This document shows positions 1 through 5,311 of a stretch of 5,532 nucleotides of DNA, in pieces; within the stretch, counting starts at the first letter, position 1; each line of letters opens with the position of its first letter. Source of the stretch: Actinomycetes bacterium (GTDB lineage: Bacteria; Actinomycetota; Actinomycetes; JAJYSQ01); contig JAJYSQ010000160.1 of assembly GCA_021793495.1 (NCBI GenBank), positions 1 through 5,532 on the forward strand, in the 5' to 3' direction. Made by a program: the position numbers and the translations under genes. Below the pieces are notes generated by a model that saw nothing but the letters and a program-made list of their open reading frames with translations, was not told where the DNA came from and did no database searches.

Positions 1-547
1 GGTGGCTCGTCCGCCGAGGCGCAGCCGGCGGCTCGATCGTCCGCCGCCCTTGCGCGGGGTCCTGCTGCCGGTGCTTGCGGTGGCCGCCGAGGCGTGGGGG
101 GCGTGGCTGTCGGCACGCACGGCCGCACCGTACGTCCTCGGCGTGCTCGCCGGGTTCGTGCTGCTGGCGTACTTCGTCGTGGTCAACCGGCGGCTGCCGG
201 GCATCGGGCTGGTCGCCACGGGGCTGACGCTGAACACGATGGTGGTGGTCCTCGACGGTGCGATGCCGGTGTCCACCGCCGCGGCCGCACGCGCCGGGCT
301 GCGCCTGGACCAGGCCGTGCCCCCCGGGGACGTGGCCCACCTCGCCGCCGACGCGACCACCCGGCTGCGCTGGCTCGGCGACACCATCGCGTTCCCGCTG
401 CCCGGGCACGCCGCGGTGCTCAGCCCTGGCGACCTGCTGGTGGCGGCCGGCGTCGGCCTGGCGGCCTACACCCTGGCGCGCACCTGGCGCCCGGGCCGAC
501 GCACCGCTACACGCCCATCCGCGAGTACCGCTGGACGACGTGGCTGA
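1..547 (+). CDS. DUF5317-family membrane protein, 5' end missing
   Basis: The frame is open from the left edge to a TGA at 545-547, giving 181 visible residues. Hydrophobic segments lie at about residues 19-37, 42-60, 65-85 and 140-160, counting the GTG at base 2 as residue 1. Three landmarks recall the DUF5317 family of small integral membrane proteins: LNTMVVVLDGAMPVS (77-91), LGDTIAFPLP (125-134) and SPGD (141-144). Family members as I remember them start with a hydrophobic helix and a Gly-rich loop before the segment seen here, so I infer that roughly 20 N-terminal residues lie outside the window. The GTG at base 2 is therefore probably not the start. The family's biochemical function is unknown. 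The 3' end overlaps the convergent HD-GYP gene by 41 bp, and the last 20 residues are Arg/Thr/Ser-rich and unlikely to be conserved. Family assignment is from remembered motifs, not a search. Confidence 0.72.
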   Translation, partial: VARPPRRSRRLDRPPPLRGVLLPVLAVAAEAWGAWLSARTAAPYVLGVLAGFVLLAYFVVVNRRLPGIGLVATGLTLNTMVVVLDGAMPVSTAAAARAGLRLDQAVPPGDVAHLAADATTRLRWLGDTIAFPLPGHAAVLSPGDLLVAAGVGLAAYTLARTWRPGRRTATRPSASTAGRRG

Positions 548-1808
548 GCCGGTCGACCACCTTCGGGTCGTACTCGGCCGCCAGCCCCATCCGCAGGTGC
601 TCCAGCGCGTCCATCCGCCGGGCGAACTCCAGGGAGCCGGCGACCATGTCGTCGTAGGCGTTGACCACCCGGATGATCCGGCTGGACAGCGGGATGCTCG
701 GGTCGTCGGGGGTGTGGCCCTGCCGGTACGGCTCGGCCTGCTTCTCCACGATCTCGGCCACCCGGTCGAGCACCCCGGCCTCCCGGATCACCTGCGCGCC
801 GAGGCCGGCGATCCGGCGCTGCTCGGACGGCGGAACCATCAGGGTCGCCCCCCGCGGGATCGGCTCGGACAGCGAGAGCTGGCCGATGTCGTGCAGCAGG
901 GCGGCGTACTCCAGCTCGCGCAGCCCGGTCTCGGGCATCCCCAGCTCGCGGGCGACCGCCACCGACAGCTCGCTGACCCGGCGGCCGTGCCCGGTCTCGG
1001 TGTACCCACCGACGTCGGTCACCCGGGACAACGAACGGATCGTCTCGAGGTAGGTCTGGCGGATGCCGGAGTACCGGCGGAAGGAGAACTGGGTCAGGAA
1101 CAACGGCATCGCGAGCACCGGCAGGGACCAGACGCCCATGATCGCCGCGGACAACGCGATCAGCACCCCGGTCGCGCCCACCGCGGAGCCCAGGCCGACC
1201 ATCGCCCGCGCCTCGTCGCGCAGCGCTACACCGAACGGCGCGTGCTCTCCGGCGACGACCACCGAGGTGGCCAGTGCCGTGTCCAGTGCCATCCCGAGGA
1301 CGACCAGTGCGACCATCACGCCAGCGGCGGCCCACCGGGAGTCCATCGGCAGCGAGGCGACGAAGTCGTGCAACCCGGTGGCCCGGAACCCGATCGCCAC
1401 CGCGGAGACCACGATGATCCGCCGGGACACCGCGTCGACCTGGGGCGGACGGCCGGCGGCCAGGTGCGGCAGGGCGCCGATCAGGATGCCGGTGACGGTG
1501 ACCGCGATCACCTGCCCGAACCCCTGGGTGGCCAGGGTGGTCGGGCCGAACTCGGTGAGCAGCGCGTACCCGAGCGCGCCGGCCAACCCCAGCGGGGCGG
1601 ACTCCCGGTCCCCGGGCAGCGTCACCCGGATGAACTCCCCGATGGAGATGAACACCAGGAACGCGGTGGCGACGTACGGCTGCGCCAGGCCGTGCGGCAG
1701 GCTGACCGTGCGGGCGATCCCGGCTACCGCAAGGACGCTGGCCACCAGGACCAGCGCGCCCACGATGCGGGCGCCACGCTGGTCCCACCGGGCCGGGAAA
1801 GCGCTCAC
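507..1808 (-). CDS. Membrane-anchored HD-GYP-like protein, degenerate active site
   Basis: The protein has 433 residues. Residues 1-240 hold about seven hydrophobic segments (near 13-33, 46-60, 74-90, 98-115, 130-145, 160-180 and 205-238), followed by an HD-GYP-like domain (about 250-430). The domain keeps GHGRRV (273-278), LLHDIGQ with the His306-Asp307 pair, and VVNAYDDM (381-388). However, the Lys of HDxGK is Gln310, the HHE metal-ligand motif is replaced by EKQAE (355-359), and the DGxGYP signature is replaced by a GHTPDD stretch (364-369). In HD-GYP phosphodiesterases those residues bind metals and c-di-GMP, so I infer weak or no hydrolysis and a sensing or regulatory role. The GTG start at 1808-1806 shares the sequence GTGA with the TGA of the upstream HD-GYP gene, which implies translational coupling. 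It is preferred over an in-frame start at 2057, whose extra 83 residues are Arg/Pro-rich shadow sequence. The stop at 507-509 lies inside the convergent DUF5317 gene. Confidence 0.9.
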   Translation of the reverse strand: MSAFPARWDQRGARIVGALVLVASVLAVAGIARTVSLPHGLAQPYVATAFLVFISIGEFIRVTLPGDRESAPLGLAGALGYALLTEFGPTTLATQGFGQVIAVTVTGILIGALPHLAAGRPPQVDAVSRRIIVVSAVAIGFRATGLHDFVASLPMDSRWAAAGVMVALVVLGMALDTALATSVVVAGEHAPFGVALRDEARAMVGLGSAVGATGVLIALSAAIMGVWSLPVLAMPLFLTQFSFRRYSGIRQTYLETIRSLSRVTDVGGYTETGHGRRVSELSVAVARELGMPETGLRELEYAALLHDIGQLSLSEPIPRGATLMVPPSEQRRIAGLGAQVIREAGVLDRVAEIVEKQAEPYRQGHTPDDPSIPLSSRIIRVVNAYDDMVAGSLEFARRMDALEHLRMGLAAEYDPKVVDRLSHVVQRYSRMGV

Positions 1809-3232
1809 CGCTCCGGCACCCGTGGATCCGGGTCGTCCTCGGCAGGCGGCCCGGCGGACGGCACGGCGGGGGCGACGGGCAGGTCGCGGGTGAACATCCG
1901 CGCATACGCCGGGTCGTCGTGGTCGTACAGCACCTCCCCGGTGCCGGCCGGGTCGCCGGGAACGTAGGGCCGGCCGGTCTGCGGGGTCCACCCGACCCGC
2001 TGCACCCCGGCGACCAGCGCGTCGACCATCCGCGGGTCGAACTGGGTGCCGGCGCACTCCTGCAGCTCGGCCAGCGCCTCGGGGACCCCCCGGGCGCTCC
2101 GGTAGGAGCGCGTGGAGGTCATCGAGTCGAACGCGTCGGCCACCGCGATCACCCGGGCGAACTCCGGGATCGCCCCGCCGGCCAGCCCCATCGGGTAGCC
2201 GCGACCGTCCATCCGCTCATGGTGGTGCAGGATCCCGCGGAACGCCTCGTCCAGGAACTCGATGTCGCGGACCACCTCCAGGCCGCGCAGCGGGTGCATC
2301 TTGATCGTCTCGAACTCCTCGTCGGTCAGCCGCCCCTCCTTCTGCAGCACCCGGGTGGGGACCGCGAGCTTGCCCACGTCGTGCAGGGTGCCGGCGTACC
2401 GCAACGTCTCGACGCGCTCCTCGGGCATCCGCAGCTGCCGGCCGATGATCACCACGGCCTTCGCGACCCGCTCGTTGTGCCCGCGGGTGTACAGGTCCTT
2501 GGTCTCCACCGCCTGGATCAGGGTGGCGATCGTGCGCTCGTGCGCGAGCTGCTCGCCGGAGAACTGCGAGTACGCCCAGTACGCCAGGTACAGCGGCAGC
2601 AGGATCAGCAGGGCGGCGACCGGGCCGAGCCCGGCGTCCAGCCACAGCACCGCGAGCAGCAGCCCGAACAGCCCGTTGCCCAGGTAGGTGATCGCGGTCG
2701 GCGCCAGCGTGGTGGCCACCACCGCCTTCACCGGCAGGTGCTCGGCGTACGCCACCACCCGGGCCACCAGCACGCCGTTGACCACCATGTAGAGCAGGTC
2801 GGCGGCCAGGAACGCGAGCACGTCGCGCCAGGAGAAGCCGTGGAACCCGCCGACCGGCCCGCCCAGCCCGACGTACGCTCCCCCGGCGACCACCGCGCCG
2901 ATCGCGAACATCGCGGTGTTGAACGCCCACTTCACCGGTCCCAACCGGACGTAGGCGAGCCCCGGCACCACCGCGAGCAGCACCGCGGCCGGCACGCCGA
3001 GGATGGCCAGCGTGGCCAGCAGGATGATCGAGTAGGTGGACAGCCCCACCTTGTCCCGGAACACGGTGATCTGGATGAACTCAGCCAGCGCGGCGAGCGC
3101 CACCAGCCCGACCAGCGCCGGCGGCCACGGGTGCGCGGAGCGGGCCTCGGCGAGCACGGCCCCGCCGAGCGCCACGGCCCCGGCCGCGATCACCGCCGCG
3201 ATGTACCGCTTCGCGGCCGCGGAGAGCTCCAT
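1805..3232 (-). CDS. Membrane-anchored HD-GYP c-di-GMP phosphodiesterase
   Basis: The protein has 475 residues. Hydrophobic segments fill residues 8-30, 38-57, 65-98, 103-124, 136-160, 170-196 and 201-222, forming an integral-membrane sensor-like region. A complete HD-GYP domain (about 230-420) follows, with TKDLYTRGH (244-252), HDVGK (284-288), His313, HHHE (336-339), DGRGYP (342-347) and ADAFDSMT (365-372). This is the canonical ligand set of c-di-GMP phosphodiesterases, which linearise c-di-GMP to pGpG and GMP in the cytoplasm. The tail after 420 is Pro/Asp-rich and probably disordered. The ATG at 3232-3230 is chosen because GGGAG lies 8 nt upstream and hydrophobic sequence begins soon after. 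An in-frame GTG at 3316 would add 28 Pro/Val-rich residues and would overlap the 21-codon frame upstream. It is the promoter-proximal HD-GYP gene and is coupled through GTGA to the degenerate paralogue. The input signal is unknown. Confidence 0.93.
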   Translation of the reverse strand: MELSAAAKRYIAAVIAAGAVALGGAVLAEARSAHPWPPALVGLVALAALAEFIQITVFRDKVGLSTYSIILLATLAILGVPAAVLLAVVPGLAYVRLGPVKWAFNTAMFAIGAVVAGGAYVGLGGPVGGFHGFSWRDVLAFLAADLLYMVVNGVLVARVVAYAEHLPVKAVVATTLAPTAITYLGNGLFGLLLAVLWLDAGLGPVAALLILLPLYLAYWAYSQFSGEQLAHERTIATLIQAVETKDLYTRGHNERVAKAVVIIGRQLRMPEERVETLRYAGTLHDVGKLAVPTRVLQKEGRLTDEEFETIKMHPLRGLEVVRDIEFLDEAFRGILHHHERMDGRGYPMGLAGGAIPEFARVIAVADAFDSMTSTRSYRSARGVPEALAELQECAGTQFDPRMVDALVAGVQRVGWTPQTGRPYVPGDPAGTGEVLYDHDDPAYARMFTRDLPVAPAVPSAGPPAEDDPDPRVPER

Positions 3233-3240
3233 GCGCCACG

Positions 3241-3245
3241 CTCCC
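3241..3245 (-). promoter_or_regulatory. Ribosome binding site deciding the HD-GYP start
   Basis: The minus strand reads GGGAG followed by 8 nt and the ATG at 3232. This spacing is near optimal and supports the 475-residue form over the GTG at 3316. Confidence 0.6.
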
Positions 3246-3300
3246 GGTCGAGGGACGGCAGCGGGCGGGACCGGGACCGACAGCCGGTCGACCTCCGGAC

Positions 3301-3366
3301 TCAGTGCCACGACCACGTGGCCCCGCCCTTGAGGTACGTCTCGACAGCGGCAACGAGCTTCTTCAT
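3301..3366 (-). CDS. Putative 21-residue small protein or leader peptide
   Basis: The frame runs from an ATG at 3366-3364 to a TGA at 3303-3301. The peptide begins MKKLVAAVETYLKGG and ends ATWSWH. AGGGG on the minus strand (3377-3381) lies 10 nt before the ATG, a usable but slightly long spacing. Residues 2-13 could form a short amphipathic basic helix (Lys2, Lys3 and Lys13 against Leu4, Val5, Val8, Tyr11, Leu12). Gly-Gly and a Trp-rich end follow. GC at third positions is 18 of 20, as expected for coding sequence here, although background GC is also high. The frame ends 68 nt before the HD-GYP start and is probably on the same transcript. I do not recognise the family. It may be a translated small membrane-associated protein, a signalling precursor, a regulatory leader whose translation affects the downstream gene, or a chance frame. 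Confidence 0.5.
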   Translation of the reverse strand: MKKLVAAVETYLKGGATWSWH

Positions 3367-3398
3367 CTGGGTATCACCCCTACGAACTCATGTCACGG

Positions 3399-3410
3399 GA
3401 ACCGCTGTTC
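3399..3410. promoter_or_regulatory. Possible LexA/SOS-box core GAAC-N4-GTTC
   Basis: The sequence GAACCGCTGTTC is a perfect 4+4 palindrome matching the core of the actinobacterial SOS box (TCGAAC-N4-GTTCGA). The outer positions do not match: the left flank is GG and the right flank is TC. It lies 32 bp upstream of the small ORF start on the minus strand, a normal operator position. The same bases can fold into a hairpin with outer arms CACGG (3394-3398) and CCGTG (3413-3417), so it could instead act as RNA or bind another regulator. Confidence 0.35.
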
Positions 3411-3585
3411 TCCCGTGCAGGAATCCGCTCCGCTGACATGCAGGGAGTGCTGAAGTACTGCCGTACGGGACTGCTGGTCGACTGCTGCCGGTCCCGGTCT
3501 CGCCCTCTGCAGTTGTCAGGCACCCGGCGGCTCGACCGCCGAGCGGCCCACCGGCGAGTACCTCGTCACCTCGGCACGTCGACAG

Positions 3586-3612
3586 GAGCCACCCCCGAGT
3601 GAAGGGGGGCTC
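3586..3612. other. Bulged GC hairpin in the intergenic region
   Basis: GAGC, a two-base CA bulge and CCCCC pair with GGGGG and GCTC across a 7-nt loop (3597-3603), giving nine pairs. No T-run follows on either strand, so a classical terminator is not shown. It could be part of a structured leader of the minus-strand operon. Confidence 0.35.
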
Positions 3613-3738
3613 GTCCGATCGCGTCAAGTGAGCGAACGTGTACTGAGGGTGATGGTAGCGAAGTCTGACCGTCTGGACTACCCCACCTGGTCCTCCCGGG
3701 TCAGAACACTGCCCCATCCTGGTGGTCTGTGCGCTGCG

Positions 3739-3768
3739 GCCCCCGGGCGGCCCCTGTCGCCCGGGGGC
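3739..3768. repeat. 11-bp perfect inverted repeat upstream of the 3822 gene
   Basis: GCCCCCGGGCG (3739-3749) and CGCCCGGGGGC (3758-3768) are exact reverse complements with an 8-bp spacer. The right arm covers the last bases of the candidate -35 hexamer. It may be an operator, a very stable hairpin ending an upstream transcript, or a chance product of high GC. Confidence 0.5.
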
Positions 3769-3783
3769 GCGGTGCTCTAGCCT
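3754..3783 (+). promoter_or_regulatory. Candidate promoter for the 3822 gene
   Basis: CTGTCG (3754-3759) resembles a -35 element. An 18-bp spacer separates it from TAGCCT (3778-3783), a common actinobacterial -10 form. The predicted transcription start near 3790 would give a leader of about 30 nt, with AGAGGGGG directly before the gene. Confidence 0.45.
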
Positions 3784-3821
3784 CGCCCCGACCGTCCAGG
3801 TCCGACAGAGGGGGTGTGCGC

Positions 3822-4367
3822 ATGCCACCTGCGCGGGGCGACGGTGGCCCGGCCGGGCGGGCTGCCTATGGCGAGCTGGTGTCCGCGCTGCTCGGGCTGC
3901 GCGCCGACCCGGCGACCCGGCGGTTCGACACCGAGCTGGCTCGGGCACTGGACGAGGGGTTCCTGGACCCCGGGGTGGCACGAGCCCTGCGGTACTGGCA
4001 GCGAGCCTCCCTGCGGGAGGTGGAGGCGCACCTGACGGAGGCGCTGCCGGCGGTCCTGGCGGCGCTGGACGCCTCGGCGACCCGTCGCGACGAGGAGCAC
4101 GAGCAGACGGTGGACGCGTGGCGGCTGAGCACCGGCGCCGCGCGGGACCCGGCCGCCCCCGCCGAGGATGCCTGGAGGGACGCTGCGAGGATCGGCGACG
4201 CAGGCTCACCCGGGAACGGCACGCCCGACGACGAGGTCCTCGACGTGCGCGAGGCCCCCGGCCCGGTCTCGCTGCACCCGACGGCGCTGCACCCGACGCC
4301 GCCGCACCCCGACCGGCGCCGGCTCATCGTGGCCGGGCTCGTCCCTGTCACGCCGAACCCTCGGTAG
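3822..4367 (+). CDS. Hypothetical helix-rich protein (181 aa)
   Basis: The ATG at 3822 is preceded by AGAGGGGG (3807-3814) at about 7 nt, which favours it over the GTG at 3816 and over the open frame running further upstream. I do not recognise the family. Residues 13-90 look helical and charged, with the segments RFDTELARALDEGFLDPGVA (35-53), an aromatic RYWQRASLREVEAHL (57-71) and LPAVLAALD (75-83). From about 85 the chain is acidic and Ala/Pro-rich and probably disordered. A five-residue repeat (LHPTA, LHPTP, then PHPD; 151-164) and a short hydrophobic patch LIVAGLVPV (168-176) follow. There is no signal peptide, membrane segment or catalytic motif, so it is probably cytoplasmic. It is the first of two co-directional genes, 68 bp before the next. 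Confidence 0.75.
   Translation: MPPARGDGGPAGRAAYGELVSALLGLRADPATRRFDTELARALDEGFLDPGVARALRYWQRASLREVEAHLTEALPAVLAALDASATRRDEEHEQTVDAWRLSTGAARDPAAPAEDAWRDAARIGDAGSPGNGTPDDEVLDVREAPGPVSLHPTALHPTPPHPDRRRLIVAGLVPVTPNPR
4271..4310 (+). repeat. 15-bp in-frame tandem repeat within the 3822 gene
   Basis: GCTGCACCCGACG occurs at 4271-4283 and again at 4286-4298, a 15-bp period, followed by a partial third unit (GCCGCACCCC). It encodes the LHPTA/LHPTP/PHPD repeat. Unit number could vary between strains by slippage. Confidence 0.7.
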
Positions 4368-4435
4368 CGCACGGACGGCCCGCAGCCCTCACCGTCGTCC
4401 ACCCCAGACGCCCCCAGGAAACGGAGACCTTCCCC

Positions 4436-5080
4436 ATGTCAGCCCTGCGTCTGCTCCCCGAGCTCGAAGACGCGCTCCGTCAGATCCCCGGGGTGCGTGC
4501 CGCCAGCGTCGTGACCAACCCCGAGGCCGAACCGACCGAGGTGCACATCCTCGCCTCCCCCGGGAAGCCCGCCAAGCAGGTGGTCCGCGACATCCAGTCG
4601 ATGGCGATGGCCCAGTGCAACATCGACCTCGACCACCGGATCGTCAGCGTGGTACAGATCGGGGAGACCGAGGCGTCCGACGACGAGGAGGCGGACGCCT
4701 CGTCCGGTCCGCGACCGAGGATCGCGAGCATCGCGGTACGCACCGCCACCCAGCAGACCGAGGCCAGCGTCTCGCTGGCGGTCGGCGAGGACGTGTTCAC
4801 CGGCACCTCACGCGGACCGGCCGGTGCCAGTCACCGTCCCCGGCTGGTCGCGATGGCCACGGTCGAGGCGGTCGGCACGCTGCTCGGACGTCCCTGCGAG
4901 GTGGAGTCCGCCGCGGTGGTCCGGATCGGAGGCCGCCAGGTCGCCGTGTGCGTCCTGACCCTGATGGTCCCCCGCACCGGCGAGCAGGCGCTGACCGGGG
5001 CGGCGCTGGTCCGCGGGGACGAGGCCGACGCCCTGGCGCGAGCCGTGCTCAGCGCGCTGAACCGACAGCTCACCGGGTGA
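4436..5080 (+). CDS. Conserved-looking two-part protein of unknown function (214 aa)
   Basis: The ATG at 4436 has CGGAGA (4422-4427) about 9 nt upstream. The frame is open for 238 codons before it, but that stretch is shadow of the preceding gene. Part one (residues 1-78) alternates helix and strand: a helix LRLLPELEDALRQIPGV, then strands with TEVHILA (34-40), a helix KQVVRDIQSMAMAQ (47-60), and DLDHRIVSVVQI (64-75). An acidic linker follows (78-90). Part two (94-213) has a strand-rich start (IASIAVRTA), SVSLAVGEDVFTG (111-123), a helix RLVAMATVEAVGTLLG (136-151), strands VVRIGGRQVAVCVLTLMV (161-178) and a C-terminal helix ADALARAVLSALNRQL. There is no membrane segment or signal peptide. I recall similar unnamed actinobacterial proteins but can give no function. 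It ends 60 bp before the bL37-like gene. Confidence 0.85.
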   Translation: MSALRLLPELEDALRQIPGVRAASVVTNPEAEPTEVHILASPGKPAKQVVRDIQSMAMAQCNIDLDHRIVSVVQIGETEASDDEEADASSGPRPRIASIAVRTATQQTEASVSLAVGEDVFTGTSRGPAGASHRPRLVAMATVEAVGTLLGRPCEVESAAVVRIGGRQVAVCVLTLMVPRTGEQALTGAALVRGDEADALARAVLSALNRQLTG

Positions 5081-5095
5081 CCGTGCGGGTACGCT
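5066..5095 (+). promoter_or_regulatory. Weak candidate promoter for the bL37-like gene
   Basis: TACGCT (5090-5095) fits an actinobacterial -10 element and would give a leader of about 40 nt. No good -35 is seen at the expected distance. Read-through from the 4436 gene is equally possible. Confidence 0.25.
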
Positions 5096-5140
5096 GTGCC
5101 CGGCACCCCGACGCCCACCGCCGCCCCACGAGGAGAACCG

Positions 5141-5215
5141 ATGAGCAAGCGTTCCCGCAAGCGCCGCGACCGCAAGAAGAGCAGCGCCAACCACGGCAAC
5201 CGGCCCAACTCCTGA
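5141..5215 (+). CDS. 50S ribosomal protein bL37 (24 aa)
   Basis: The frame runs from an ATG at 5141 to a TGA at 5213-5215 and encodes 24 residues. AGGAG (5131-5135) lies 5 nt upstream. The peptide begins MSKRSRKRRDRKK and ends ANHGNRPNS. A strongly basic N-terminal half followed by ANHGxRPN matches, from memory, the actinobacterial protein bL37. That protein was found in mycobacterial 70S cryo-EM structures, where it lies buried against 23S rRNA and has about this length. Members usually read HGKRPN; here the Lys is Asn. Ten Lys/Arg in the first 13 residues fit an rRNA-binding peptide. It converges with rsrA across a hairpin region. Genes this short are commonly missed by gene finders. Confidence 0.8.
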   Translation: MSKRSRKRRDRKKSSANHGNRPNS

Positions 5216-5247
5216 TCGACGCGGGTGCCGAAGGCTCCCCGGGGCAT

Positions 5248-5303
5248 CGTCGACCCGGGCGGACCGCGTCGACCCGGGCGGACCGCGTCAGCCGAGCGGA
5301 CCG
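5248..5303. repeat. 19-bp tandem repeat, two exact copies plus a degenerate third
   Basis: CGTCGACCCGGGCGGACCG is present exactly at 5248-5266 and 5267-5285. A related 18-base copy (CGTCAGCCGAGCGGACCG) lies at 5286-5303. The third copy contains the rsrA stop codon and its last codons, so the array extends into the 3' end of that gene. Confidence 0.85.
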
Positions 5304-5311
5304 CCCGGGTC
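5271..5311. terminator. Probable bidirectional hairpin terminator between bL37 and rsrA
   Basis: GACCCGGGCGG (5271-5281) pairs perfectly with CCGCCCGGGTC (5301-5311). After one A-A mismatch the stem continues CCGC/GCGG (5283-5286 with 5296-5299) around a 9-nt loop holding the rsrA stop. The same left arm also occurs at 5252-5262, so an alternative larger-loop fold is possible. No T-run follows on either strand, which is common for actinobacterial terminators. Its position between two convergent genes supports the call. Confidence 0.5.

Larger units (their letters stand above)
3367..3821. other. Divergent intergenic region, rich in inverted repeats
   Basis: About 455 bp separate the minus-strand small ORF/HD-GYP unit from the rightward gene at 3822. 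No frame here has a good start, a ribosome binding site and actinobacterial codon bias together. Inverted repeats include CACGG..CCGTG enclosing GAAC..GTTC (3394-3417), CGGCGG/CCGCCG with a 5-nt loop (3525-3541), a bulged stem with CCCCC/GGGGG (3586-3612), and the 11-bp repeat at 3739-3768. A weak minus-strand promoter candidate is CTGACC (3704-3699), an 18-bp spacer and TAGTCC (3680-3675). If used, it would give a leader of about 300 nt before the small ORF. I could not match any known riboswitch. Confidence 0.6.

Noticed and set aside
258..1967. 569-residue + strand frame antisense to the HD-GYP genes
   Set aside because: Its composition is His/Gln/Arg/Gly-rich, typical of antisense shadow. 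The opposite strand carries clear HD-GYP motifs.
1809..2057. Longer start at 2057 for the degenerate HD-GYP protein
   Set aside because: The extra 83 residues are Arg/Pro/Gly-rich and lie wholly inside the upstream gene. The GTGA overlap start is typical of coupled genes.
3233..3316. GTG start at 3316 for the canonical HD-GYP protein
   Set aside because: It would add 28 Pro/Val-rich residues and overlap the 21-codon ORF. The ATG at 3232 has a better placed ribosome binding site. It cannot be fully excluded.
3390..3602. 70-codon + strand frame in the intergenic region
   Set aside because: It has no ribosome binding site, its composition is dominated by Arg/Cys/Ser, it shows no domain, and it runs through several hairpins.
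3586..3612. Actinobacterial 6C RNA
   Set aside because: That RNA has two hairpins with C-runs in their loops. Here there is one C-run, and it sits in the stem.
3367..3738. c-di-GMP (GEMM) or c-di-AMP riboswitch ahead of the HD-GYP unit
   Set aside because: I could not find the conserved sequence elements of either class on the minus strand by eye.
3628..3780. 51-codon + strand frame starting at a GTG in the intergenic region
   Set aside because: It has no ribosome binding site, weak third-position GC in its first half, and it ends inside the promoter of the next gene.
3388..4209. 273-residue minus-strand frame
   Set aside because: It is Pro/Arg-rich, antisense to the better-supported gene at 3822, and has no recognisable domain. 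It is an artefact of high GC.
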